Below are positions 1-7,039 of a stretch of DNA of 7,125 nucleotides, piece after piece; the stretch's first letter is position 1, and each line of letters opens with the position of its first letter. The stretch covers positions 1-7,125 of the forward strand of contig USHU01000048.1 of NCBI GenBank assembly GCA_900554605.1, read 5' to 3'. Position numbers and translations under genes: made by a program. Below the pieces are notes generated by a model. The model was given only the letters and a program-made list of their open reading frames with translations, did no database searches and was not told the origin of the DNA. Source of the stretch: an uncultured Actinomyces sp. GTDB lineage: Bacteria > Actinomycetota > Actinomycetes > Actinomycetales > Actinomycetaceae.

Positions 1-696
1 AACATAATCCAACACTGCGCGCTCAGTGTGAGTCTGCGCGGCGAGTTCAGAAAGGCGAACCACCTGTCCGCTCTCAAGAAGCGGCTTGAGACGCTTGGAA
101 CGGTCGGGGGCTGCGGAGCCATCGAGGATTTCAGCCATTGCCGCGCGCGAGGGGTAGCCGACCGAGGCCTTCATCAAGAAGCGGTCGAGCTGCGCTTCTG
201 GCAGCGGGTAGGTTCCAGCTTGTTCCACCGGGTTCTGCGTTGCAATAACCATGAAGGGACGAGGCGCGGCGTGGGTGACACCGTCAACCGTCACCTGTGC
301 TTCTTCCATGACCTCAAGGAGAGCGGACTGGGTCTTCGGCGACGCACGGTTGATCTCATCGGCAAGGACGATAGAGGCGAAGATCGGACCGGAACGGAAG
401 TGCCACTCGTTGTTCTTCTGGTCGTAGACATTCACGCCGGTGATGTCACTGGGGAGCATGTCGGGCGTGAACTGAATACGCGAATGAGTACCCGCAATGG
501 TCGCAGCAATCGCGCGAGCAAGAGCGGTCTTTCCGGTACCCGGCGCATCTTCCAGAAGGAGGTGTCCCCCGGCGAACATGGTTGTCAGTGCCAGGCGGAT
601 CACTGGTTCTTTATCCAGAAGCGCCTGGGAAATACCGCCGACGAGGCCAGCGAAGGTTTCTGCGAAACGCTGGGCATCTTGCGTGCTAAGCGCCAT
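1..696 (-). CDS. MoxR family AAA+ ATPase, C-terminus cut by the window edge
   Basis: I translated this by hand: 232 codons without a stop from an ATG at 696 to the left edge. MoxR ATPases are cytoplasmic chaperone-like AAA+ enzymes, usually paired with DUF58/VWA proteins and acting in maturation of complexes or envelope proteins. Visible landmarks are Walker A APGTGKT (residues 51-57), the MoxR signature RIQFTPDMLPSDITG (73-87), Walker B IVLADEINRA (109-118), sensor 1 VIATQNP (150-156) and PLPEAQLDRF (164-173) with the arginine-finger position. All key residues are intact. Family members are usually about 310-350 residues, so roughly the last third (lid domain) is missing. The start at 696 (MALSTQDAQRF) is preferred because GGAG at 705-708 lies 8 nt upstream; an in-frame ATG at 714 has only a poor ribosome site. 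The gene lies 102 nt after the giant surface-protein gene on the same strand, probably in the same transcript. Family assignment is very safe; substrate is unknown. Confidence 0.97.
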   Translation of the reverse strand, partial: MALSTQDAQRFAETFAGLVGGISQALLDKEPVIRLALTTMFAGGHLLLEDAPGTGKTALARAIAATIAGTHSRIQFTPDMLPSDITGVNVYDQKNNEWHFRSGPIFASIVLADEINRASPKTQSALLEVMEEAQVTVDGVTHAAPRPFMVIATQNPVEQAGTYPLPEAQLDRFLMKASVGYPSRAAMAEILDGSAAPDRSKRLKPLLESGQVVRLSELAAQTHTERAVLDYV

Positions 697-704
697 GGGA
701 GGGA

Positions 705-708
705 CTCC
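705..708 (-). promoter_or_regulatory. Ribosome binding site deciding the moxR start
   Basis: On the minus strand GGAG is followed by 8 nt and then the ATG at 696. It sits between two competing ATGs: 714 (in frame, adding MNGVPP) and 710 (out of frame). Only 696 has a well-spaced GGAG. Confidence 0.6.
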
Positions 709-764
709 ATTCATCTTTCAGTGTCGAGTGATGTGCATATTGATTGTGGGTGGCGGGACTCGGT

Positions 765-778
765 GCCCCGCGCGGGGC
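765..778. repeat. Perfect 14-bp GC palindrome between the two genes
   Basis: GCCCCGCGCGGGGC is its own reverse complement and lies 20 nt beyond the stop codon of the giant gene, inside the 102-nt gap (697-798) before moxR. As RNA it would fold as a 5-bp G/C stem with a GCGC loop. No T-run follows on the minus strand, so it does not look like a full terminator. It could protect or process the transcript 3' end, partly attenuate read-through into moxR, or bind a dimeric protein. No convincing promoter is visible in the rest of the gap. Confidence 0.5.
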
Positions 779-798
779 GGAGGGAGGTGGTGTCACGG

Positions 799-3700
799 CT
801 ACCTCGCAACTGCGCATGTGACTCGGCTGAGCAAAATCGGAAGATTACCCGAATTTGCCTTACTGAGTCGAACGCCCGTTTCGAAGGTGGAATTTGGTCC
901 TCCTCGAGGAGTGAAGGTCGCGTAGCTCTGCGAGAAGTCATCCCACATCGAGCATCGCAGTGGCACCGCGTCACTTGCCCATGTCGAGGGCAATGTAATG
1001 CTGACCATCTGGCATTCCGCTAGCTCTGCCCCACGAGCATTCGCGGCGGTGCATTGAGATGTCGAACCGCTAAATGTACCGGGAATGTTAATCTTTGCGG
1101 TCTCAATGTTGGTTCCCGAGAGACGACCCCAAGTCGTTCCCAAAGAGTTTTGAGAACCGACAGAAACCTCGAGGACCTGCCCACCACTTGGGTTCAAAGT
1201 TGCGCTTCCCTGCAGGACCTTGCCCTGCGTGGGGCTGGCAGGGCCAGACGAGTCCTTGTACCAGAGGATGACTTCATCTGGGGCAAGGTAGCCAGCAGGC
1301 GGGGTTGCATCCCAGCTAACGACGACTGAGGTACCGTTCAGAACCATGCTGTACGTGGGAGGTGCCGGCTTCGAGTTTGCCTTTACCGTGACGGGCACAG
1401 CGTTACCGGGCACATCTTGGCCGTTCACATTTCCAACCTGGCGGATGAAAATCTGAATGTCGCCATCGGCTCCGACGTTGATGGTTTCGCCACTGGTCAC
1501 AGAATTCCACTGTCCATTTCCGCCAGAGCTTCGCGACCACTCCAAGTGCAGGTTGCGGTTATTGAAGCCCTGACCGGGTGCGACAGCGAGGCCGTTCACC
1601 TTGGTCATTCCGTGCTCGCCCGTTGCGGTTGAAGAGAAGGACGACACATTCGGGTTCAGAGGCGAGGTGTAGACCTGGAAGGCAACCTCAGATGAATCCG
1701 AGCTTTGATCGCGCCAGTTGTAGGCGCGGATCTTCACATGGTAGTTCTCACCGGTGGCAAGTTCCGCCGTGTACTCGTTCTTATCTCCGCCAACTTCACC
1801 AACGGAGCGACCGTTCACCTCGATGGTGTAACGCGTGATTTCCGCACCATTCGCGTTGGGGGTTGGCCACGTGAAGCGGACACGTCCGCGGTCACCTGAA
1901 CCACCAAGGTTCTCGACGCGAATCCCGTCGGTGCGCTCAGGCGGTCCGAAGGGAACGACCTTTTGCGAGTTCTGTGACGTCGGCGAAGGCTCTTCTGCAC
2001 CGTTACGCGCCGAGATCGCAACCGAGTAGGTCTGACCGTTGCGCAGACCATCGACTCGGTATTCGGTCACGTTTCCGGGGACCTCAATCTGGCGTGCGCC
2101 ACCGTTCTCGTAGACGTAAAGCGTGTAGCTCTTGATTGCCGATCCCTGGTTCGTCGGGGGCCTCCAGCGCACGATAATTGCACCGTTTTCAGGCTCGACG
2201 GTCGGAGGAAGCGGCGCCTCAGGACGCATATCAATGAGAACTTCAGCCGAGGCCGCCGAGGGATCGGAGGTACCAACCGCGTTGTGTGCGACAACCGTGA
2301 AGGAGTGGCGAACACCGTTCTCGAGGCCGCTCAACTGGCACGAGCCAGACTCGCAGGAATAGCTGCGGCCAGTTGCACGGTCCGTCGCCGTGAATCCTGT
2401 AATGGTCGCACCGTTATCTGCTCCTGCTTGGAAAGTCACCAGAGCAGAACCGGGGCCGGTCGCCGTGACCGAGACATTCGTCGGAGCATCGGGACGGTCA
2501 CGGACAACAAGCCGGACCTTGCCTTCGACGATACGATCCGGATCACCGGTCGCATCCATCAAACGGTACCGAACCGTCATCTGCCCGCGGAATCCAACAG
2601 CGGGGGTGATATTCAGGTTCGTGCCCTGCGGGTCAACGGTTCCTTCACCGATCTGGATGGAGGCACCGACGACGCGAATGGGCGTTCCCGGGAAGGGATT
2701 GATCGTGTAACGAGTCAGATCAACGACTTCGAGTCCGCCTGATCGCGCTGTCTCCAAAAGTGCATCGGAAACCTGAATGAGGGGGCGGGTCGATGCGACA
2801 ACCGTAATGGGCAGCTGGCCGCTGACCGCGCCAGCACCATCATCAACACTGACGGTCACCATGCCAACCGGGCCCTTGGCGCGATCAACATCGGCGCGCA
2901 CCAGCAAGGTGTGTCCGTCAAGGCTAATTGCCACGCCCTCGGGGAGGTTCGAAATCTCGTACTTGAAGCCAGCGGGATCCGCGCCTTCCGGGTCACGCAC
3001 CATCTGTGCAAGATCGACTGCGGTAGCTTCTTCACCTGCAGCGACCCGAACTCCGGTCGGAACGAAAGAGACAGGCTGGTTTTGAGTCGCCTCGACCTTC
3101 AAGGGAAGAGTGAGCGTTGAGGTCAACGCCGAGTCGTCCCCTGCCGCCCCATCGGAAACTTCGAAGGAGAAGGATGACTTACCAGACCACTCTGAATTCA
3201 CATGGAAGTGAACGTGGCGATCATCGCTGAGCGTCATTCCCTCATCGATGCCAGCGGAGGGACGCAGCGTCGCCGCATTGGTAATGCGCGGGCTGCGACC
3301 GTCACGAACAATGACGTAGTCGGCGATATCCAAGGAGACATCTTCGCCGGCTCGTACCTTGACGGGAACCTTGGTGGTGTCAATAGCCGGGTGATTGCGT
3401 TCCAGTCCAGGGACGGACACAACCGCCGAGGAACTTAAACCATCCGCGTCAGTGATCGTGTAGACGATCAGCATGCGCTCTTCCTTCGGAGTAATCACCA
3501 GGTCAGAGCCGGAAACCTCGACACCTTCGGCCTTCGTCGTGACGCGCAGGTTGTTGACATCGCCATCGGGGTCCTCGTCGTTGGCCAAAACCGAGACCTT
3601 TACAGTTCCACCCTTGGCGGGAAGCTGCGAGGCCGAAACGACGTCATCGCGCGCGATCGGCGGTTGAAGTTGGGCATCACTTGCGACGTTAATGGTCAAT

Positions 3701-6700
3701 GTGCCACGTGAAACACCGCCGCGATTATCCGTAACCTGGTAGGACACCAAGTAGGAGCCGTCCGCGGCAGGAGTCGTCAGGAAGATGGAGTTACCGTGAA
3801 TTTCGGGCTTGAGTTCTTCCGTCGTGGTCTGCAAAGAACCCGGAACAAGCGAAATCGTATCGCCATCGGGATCGATGTCATTGGTAAGGACAGCGACGCC
3901 GAGCTGCCTATTAGGACGGGTAAGAACCGTGTCCGGTACTGCCGTTGGCGGCTGGTTCAAGGTAGCCGGAGTCGCGATACCAACGCGGACTCGCGCCGAT
4001 GCCTGCTTACCTTGACGGTCTTCAACGATGTAGGTGAAGACATCTGTTCCCGTGGTATTCGGGGCAGGAGTGTATTCCAGCCAATCGACGCCAAGCTCAA
4101 CGGTGCCCTTAGTCGGGGATTGCTCGATGCCAACAAGAGTCACCGAGTCACCGTCGGGATCGATACCGTTCAAAGGCACGGAAATTCGCGTTGTTTCACC
4201 GCTGACTGCCCACGCAGTCAATGCCTTCGGCTGAGGCTGAGCATTCGTTCCGTTCTTCTCCAGAACCTCGAAAGTAACCGTTGAGGTTGCCATGTTTCCG
4301 GCGCTATCGCGAACCGTGTAGGCCACGTGCATGACACCGGGTGTATTGCCGGCCTCGAGGCCGACAAGGTTACCGGTCACGAAAGGCGTACCCACGGCCT
4401 CGTTCGGGGTGTACTGAAGACTCGGGTCAACCTTCAGAGTCAATCCTGAAGGAGAACGGTCATTGGCAAGCACCGGGACCGAGGCGATATCTCCGACGCG
4501 CACACGAGTGCGGTCAGGCTGGAGCTCGGGCGGGAGTTTCGTATCCTCAGCAGTCGTAGGAACAACGGTCACACGTGCACGGGCCGTATTCGTTCCGTTG
4601 GAAACCACGTAGTCAAAGGAAACTGACGAATCCAGACCTGCGGGCGCAGTGATGCGCAAGAGGTGTCGGTCAACCAGGGTAACTTCCAGTCCGAGGCCGT
4701 CAGGAACCTCAACCTGCTGAACGACCAAAACGCCACCGGCAGGGTCGGAATCATTGTTCAGCGGAGCGACAAGGGCAGAACCACCCGCAGGAAGAACTGC
4801 CAAGTCGTCTTCGGCGACGGGAACTGCCTGTTCATCAACTTGGACAACATCAACTCGGACCACGCCCAAAGCGGTCGCGGGGCCATCACTCACCGTGTAG
4901 GTGAACTGGTAAGAACCCGGGGCCTGTGCGACAAAGTTGACGGTTCCCAGCTCAAGATCCGGAGTGATCTGACTACCGGCAGGAGCAACGGAAAGTGCAA
5001 CCAATGAGAGGTTGTCACCGTTGGGATCGGTGTCATTTGCCAAGGGAGAAATCGTCGTGATTTCGCCAGCACGCGCGACATAGAAGTCCGCGTTGGCGAC
5101 CGGCGGAAGATTACCGGGATTTTGGACATTGACGGTCAAGGTCCCAGAAGTGGTGGCACGTCCGTCAGAAACTTCCAAAGCAATCGTGTGGACTCCGACG
5201 CTGGCGCCCAGGTCACGAATCTGCAGGGTTCCTTCTTCACGGAACTGCAGCTCGATTCCTTCAGGGGCACGCGCGTTGGACAAGAAGATCGGGTCGCCGT
5301 CCGGATCCTGCCAATCCGTCAAAACGTTGTATTCAATCTGCGCACGGTGTCCCAAGGCGATACCGGGATCGCGCAGCTGCTTGGGACCAGAATTCATATC
5401 CCACGGGTGAACGGTCACCGTTACCTTCGCGGTAGCGACTGCCTGGCCGTCGGAGGCCTCGTAGGTGAAGGAGGTGCTTCCCGTCTGGGTATCACTAATA
5501 TCCGTAATCTGCAGCGCTCGGCCGCCGCGTGTGCGCGTGACCTTACCAAATTGGGGATCGGTCACTGGTCGGGCTGTCAGAACATCGCCGTCTGCGTCTG
5601 AATCGTTGTTCAGAACAGGAAGAGTAGTTGTGCGTCCCGGGCGAATACCGAACTCATCATCGACTGCATCGGGCGGAGTGTTGTGATCTTGCCTTTGAGG
5701 ATCAGCAATCTGGTCGGTGATCTGAGGAGAATCTTCTTCCTTCTCCTTCTTATCGAGATTCGGGTCCTGCTTATCCCAATCATCCATCAGGACCATGTTG
5801 TGTTCGGGCAGCCATACGGATCCCGAGGTGGTGTCATTCAGGACGATTCGAGTGCGATTTGTTCTAAAGACGATCGTCGTTGCCTTCTTCAAGGAGTCAA
5901 CGATCATCTGACTATTCAGGCTAGGATCCGTGCAGTTGCGGACATATGCGCCTGATTTTGCCCACGCCCCATACGCGCATCCCTTATGAAAAACGGGACG
6001 CGCGGGAGTTCCTGAAGACCCGTCACTTGATGCCGGGATCTTCGTGACCGCACCGCCCTTGAGGGGAACCGAAATCAGTTCCCGATCGGTTGCAAGAAGA
6101 ACCGAAGAGGAATCCGGGCCAACATCCTGGAGGGTGACAGAAGCGCTAATCCCATCATCTGCAAGATTGCGCAGGGAGCCATCGGGAAGAACCAGAACCC
6201 TGTTGCGAGTATCCAAGGCGACCGGCTGCTCGCCAACAGCGGTTATCACCAATTCGGCATTAGCCGACAGCCCCTTGATATCGGTGGACTTGAGACGGTC
6301 AAGCTGTCCCTCGCGAGTCACACTGATTCGCCGTCCAGCGCGCGGAGAGATTGCAAAAAGAGTGCCTTTTTGGGAAACAGTCGCAACGCCTTGATCCATG
6401 TCGGTAGCAACTGCGCCCTCATCTGTGTAGGCGGTTGATGAAGGGCTCGATACCTGGGAGAGCCAGACCTGTCCCCCTGAAGCATCCATGACTGCCAAGC
6501 GTGAGCCGCCCTGAACAACGCGCGCGGGCAGAGACGTTGCAGCACCCAGTGACACCTGGGCAACATCAACCGGGGCAACCGAGTGAGCGGTCTTATCGGT
6601 AAAAGTCACATCGTTTCCGGACTGCCCGATATCAAATTCCGTGGTATTTGCTCGGAAAGCGCCGTCGAGAATTCGGGAATCATAGTTCAGGTGACCAACG

Positions 6701-6879
6701 AGTTTCTTCGAAGAATTCGTCACCCAAATGCCGCCGTCATCGACGTCGACTTCAGCGGTCGTCACGCCCTGGTGAAGAATGGCAAGAGTCGAAACAGTGA
6801 CAGTGAAAGCCGCAACCAACGCAGCCGGAATCCGGCGTCGGTTCATGCGCTTGCGCTGAACACTTTTCTTCTGCTTCAT
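799..6879 (-). CDS. Giant exported multidomain protein: propeller-like region, Ig/cadherin-like repeats and FN3 domains
   Basis: This 2026-residue protein is probably a long cell-surface rod. Order of parts: basic N-terminus (1-16) and one hydrophobic segment (17-37); propeller-like beta region (43-360); acidic linker (364-400); about eleven Ig/cadherin-like repeats (402-1460); three FN3 domains (1463-1737); two more beta-sandwich-like modules (about 1738-1928); and a C-terminal module with four cysteines (1930-2026). The eight cysteines fall in close pairs, as expected for an exported protein with disulfides. There is no LPXTG motif and no C-terminal membrane segment, so anchoring is most likely through the N-terminal segment. 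The start at 6879 has GGTGAG 6 nt upstream; Met12 has no ribosome site. The stop is TAG at 799-801. The neighbouring MoxR gene matches known actinobacterial clusters of an FN3/Ig-repeat protein with MoxR, DUF58 and transglutaminase genes, such as the bifidobacterial kinase-FN3-AAA cluster. That comparison is from memory. The ligand is unknown; adhesion or envelope sensing are both possible. Confidence 0.95.
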   Translation of the reverse strand: MKQKKSVQRKRMNRRRIPAALVAAFTVTVSTLAILHQGVTTAEVDVDDGGIWVTNSSKKLVGHLNYDSRILDGAFRANTTEFDIGQSGNDVTFTDKTAHSVAPVDVAQVSLGAATSLPARVVQGGSRLAVMDASGGQVWLSQVSSPSSTAYTDEGAVATDMDQGVATVSQKGTLFAISPRAGRRISVTREGQLDRLKSTDIKGLSANAELVITAVGEQPVALDTRNRVLVLPDGSLRNLADDGISASVTLQDVGPDSSSVLLATDRELISVPLKGGAVTKIPASSDGSSGTPARPVFHKGCAYGAWAKSGAYVRNCTDPSLNSQMIVDSLKKATTIVFRTNRTRIVLNDTTSGSVWLPEHNMVLMDDWDKQDPNLDKKEKEEDSPQITDQIADPQRQDHNTPPDAVDDEFGIRPGRTTTLPVLNNDSDADGDVLTARPVTDPQFGKVTRTRGGRALQITDISDTQTGSTSFTYEASDGQAVATAKVTVTVHPWDMNSGPKQLRDPGIALGHRAQIEYNVLTDWQDPDGDPIFLSNARAPEGIELQFREEGTLQIRDLGASVGVHTIALEVSDGRATTSGTLTVNVQNPGNLPPVANADFYVARAGEITTISPLANDTDPNGDNLSLVALSVAPAGSQITPDLELGTVNFVAQAPGSYQFTYTVSDGPATALGVVRVDVVQVDEQAVPVAEDDLAVLPAGGSALVAPLNNDSDPAGGVLVVQQVEVPDGLGLEVTLVDRHLLRITAPAGLDSSVSFDYVVSNGTNTARARVTVVPTTAEDTKLPPELQPDRTRVRVGDIASVPVLANDRSPSGLTLKVDPSLQYTPNEAVGTPFVTGNLVGLEAGNTPGVMHVAYTVRDSAGNMATSTVTFEVLEKNGTNAQPQPKALTAWAVSGETTRISVPLNGIDPDGDSVTLVGIEQSPTKGTVELGVDWLEYTPAPNTTGTDVFTYIVEDRQGKQASARVRVGIATPATLNQPPTAVPDTVLTRPNRQLGVAVLTNDIDPDGDTISLVPGSLQTTTEELKPEIHGNSIFLTTPAADGSYLVSYQVTDNRGGVSRGTLTINVASDAQLQPPIARDDVVSASQLPAKGGTVKVSVLANDEDPDGDVNNLRVTTKAEGVEVSGSDLVITPKEERMLIVYTITDADGLSSSAVVSVPGLERNHPAIDTTKVPVKVRAGEDVSLDIADYVIVRDGRSPRITNAATLRPSAGIDEGMTLSDDRHVHFHVNSEWSGKSSFSFEVSDGAAGDDSALTSTLTLPLKVEATQNQPVSFVPTGVRVAAGEEATAVDLAQMVRDPEGADPAGFKYEISNLPEGVAISLDGHTLLVRADVDRAKGPVGMVTVSVDDGAGAVSGQLPITVVASTRPLIQVSDALLETARSGGLEVVDLTRYTINPFPGTPIRVVGASIQIGEGTVDPQGTNLNITPAVGFRGQMTVRYRLMDATGDPDRIVEGKVRLVVRDRPDAPTNVSVTATGPGSALVTFQAGADNGATITGFTATDRATGRSYSCESGSCQLSGLENGVRHSFTVVAHNAVGTSDPSAASAEVLIDMRPEAPLPPTVEPENGAIIVRWRPPTNQGSAIKSYTLYVYENGGARQIEVPGNVTEYRVDGLRNGQTYSVAISARNGAEEPSPTSQNSQKVVPFGPPERTDGIRVENLGGSGDRGRVRFTWPTPNANGAEITRYTIEVNGRSVGEVGGDKNEYTAELATGENYHVKIRAYNWRDQSSDSSEVAFQVYTSPLNPNVSSFSSTATGEHGMTKVNGLAVAPGQGFNNRNLHLEWSRSSGGNGQWNSVTSGETINVGADGDIQIFIRQVGNVNGQDVPGNAVPVTVKANSKPAPPTYSMVLNGTSVVVSWDATPPAGYLAPDEVILWYKDSSGPASPTQGKVLQGSATLNPSGGQVLEVSVGSQNSLGTTWGRLSGTNIETAKINIPGTFSGSTSQCTAANARGAELAECQMVSITLPSTWASDAVPLRCSMWDDFSQSYATFTPRGGPNSTFETGVRLSKANSGNLPILLSRVTCAVAR
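802..1668 (-). other. C-terminal region: two beta-sandwich-like modules and a four-cysteine terminal module
   Basis: Residues about 1738-1835 and 1838-1928 keep beta-sandwich features (HLEWSRSSGGNGQW; PPTYSMVLNG followed by SVVVSWDATPPAGY and later LEVSVGSQNSLGTTWG) and may be divergent FN3/Ig domains. Residues 1930-2026 differ: a compact end module with C1943, C1956, C1976 and C2022, ending VTCAVAR. I do not recognise this last module. Its position at the outer tip and its probable two disulfides make it a candidate binding head. Confidence 0.55.
1669..2493 (-). repeat. Three tandem fibronectin type III domains
   Basis: Residues about 1463-1550, 1552-1644 and 1646-1737 each follow the FN3 pattern: a proline-rich start (RPDAPTNVSV, PEAPLPPTV, PPERTDGIRV), a middle tryptophan or phenylalanine strand (ALVTFQAG, IIVRWRPP, VRFTWPTP), a G-A/S-x-I-x-x-Y/F motif (GATITGF, GSAIKSY, GAEITRY), and an L-x-N/T-G-x-x-Y/H strand (LENGVRHSFTV, LRNGQTYSV, LATGENYHV). 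The first holds the C1509/C1514 pair, which the other two lack. Confidence 0.9.
2500..5676 (-). repeat. Tandem Ig/cadherin-like repeat array (about 11 units)
   Basis: Residues about 402-1460 consist of units of roughly 90-100 residues, starting near 402, 492, 592, 687, 782, 881, 976, 1072, 1163, 1268 and 1366. A typical unit has an opening like PPxAxxD, a central (V)LxNDxDPDGDxL loop, and a closing strand like FTYxVSDGxGxxxxxxVxVxV. This matches the cadherin-like/Ig-like repeats common in large bacterial surface proteins. The central acidic loop is well kept in units 1, 2, 3, 6, 7 and 8, degenerate in 4 and 5, and lost or changed in 9-11. The units differ clearly from one another, so this is an old array, not a recent DNA duplication. 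Boundaries are estimates. Confidence 0.85.
5680..5790 (-). other. Acidic, charged linker between propeller-like region and Ig stack
   Basis: Residues about 364-400 are dominated by D, E, K, Q and N (for example DKQDPNLDKKEKEED) with almost no hydrophobic residues. This is typical of a disordered hinge and marks the border where the first Ig-like repeat (PPDAVDDEF) begins. Confidence 0.7.
5800..6753 (-). other. Beta-propeller-like N-terminal extracellular region
   Basis: Residues about 43-360 show six or seven successive beta-rich units with short blade-like strands: GGIWVTN, GGQVWLSQV, KGTLFAIS, NRVLVLPDGSLRNL, RELISVPLKGGAV, SGAYVRNC and SGSVWLPEH. The pattern of a polar turn, then a V/L-rich strand, then a short residue or GG turn recalls WD40/PQQ/Kelch-type propellers, but no family signature is visible, so the fold is inference. 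C301 and C316 are the only cysteines here and could form a local disulfide. The region would lie just outside the membrane, below the Ig stack. Confidence 0.45.
6769..6831 (-). other. Signal-anchor / membrane segment of the giant protein
   Basis: Residues 17-37 are hydrophobic (IPAALVAAFTVTVSTLAIL and following) after a strongly basic stretch, MKQKKSVQRKRMNRRR, so the N-terminus should stay in the cytoplasm with the rest outside. A signal peptidase site after TTA (residues 40-42) is possible but not convincing. With no other anchor in the protein, an uncleaved signal anchor is the simpler reading. Confidence 0.75.
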
Positions 6880-6885
6880 TTACTT

Positions 6886-6891
6886 CTCACC
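6886..6891 (-). promoter_or_regulatory. Ribosome binding site of the giant protein gene
   Basis: GGTGAG on the minus strand lies 6 nt before the ATG at 6879. It is a moderate match, weaker than the AAGGAG at 6992-6997 ahead of the possible small upstream ORF. Confidence 0.5.
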
Positions 6892-6920
6892 ACTCTTGTG
6901 CAGGATAGAGGTGTCGATTC

Positions 6921-6986
6921 TTAAAGTTGACCTCTTTTAGTGTCCCATGCACTGCCCTCATTTGAGGAACTGAAGTCCAACTTCAC
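6921..6986 (-). CDS. Possible 21-residue upstream ORF (leader peptide or small protein)
   Basis: A GTG at 6986 opens 21 sense codons ending in TAA at 6921-6923. It is preceded by AAGGAG at 6992-6997 with a 5-nt spacer, the best Shine-Dalgarno sequence in the window. The peptide begins MKLDFSSSNEGSAWDT and is hydrophilic with balanced charges: no membrane segment, no cysteine, no run of one amino acid as in classic attenuator leaders. The stop lies 41 nt before the start of the giant gene on the same strand, so it would be read from the same transcript. It could be a translated leader, a small protein, or chance. I do not recognise it. Confidence 0.3.
   Translation of the reverse strand: MKLDFSSSNEGSAWDTKRGQL
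6971..6985. repeat. Inverted repeat, 6-bp arms with 3-nt centre
   Basis: TGAAGTCCAACTTCA: arms TGAAGT and ACTTCA are exact reverse complements. It covers the start of the possible small ORF. It could be an operator or an RNA hairpin over that start codon; short dyads like this also arise by chance. Confidence 0.35.
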
Positions 6987-7024
6987 ACAGGCTCCTTCGA
7001 GCTTTTTCCCGGAATCTCGCGGAA

Positions 7025-7039
7025 AATTTCGAAGAAATT
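7025..7039. repeat. Second inverted repeat with the same 6-3-6 geometry
   Basis: AATTTCGAAGAAATT: arms AATTTC and GAAATT are exact reverse complements. Its centre is 54 bp from the centre of the dyad at 6971-6985; arm sequences differ. An adjoining TACAT-TC-ATGTA dyad lies at 7039-7050. Candidate operator region, unproven. Confidence 0.3.

Noticed and set aside
711..974. Minus-strand ORF of 87 codons across the giant gene's stop codon
   Set aside because: It overlaps the last 58 codons of the giant gene in another frame, is Arg/Ser-rich and has no ribosome site.
28..1023. Plus-strand ORF of 331 codons
   Set aside because: It is antisense to moxR and the 3' end of the giant gene. Its translation is Arg/His-rich with no domain pattern, while the minus strand carries every MoxR motif intact.
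2284..2742. Plus-strand ORFs inside the giant gene (also 3796-4284, 5122-5601 and others)
   Set aside because: All are shadows of the FN3/Ig coding region, biased toward Arg/Ser/Thr, with no recognisable domain and no supporting start signals.
3409..5676. Recurrent short DNA motif tcgccatcgggatc-like, suspected as a dispersed repeat or CRISPR-like array
   Set aside because: It is simply the codons of the recurring DPDGD loop on the opposite strand. Spacing follows the protein repeat of about 95 residues and the intervening DNA is coding.
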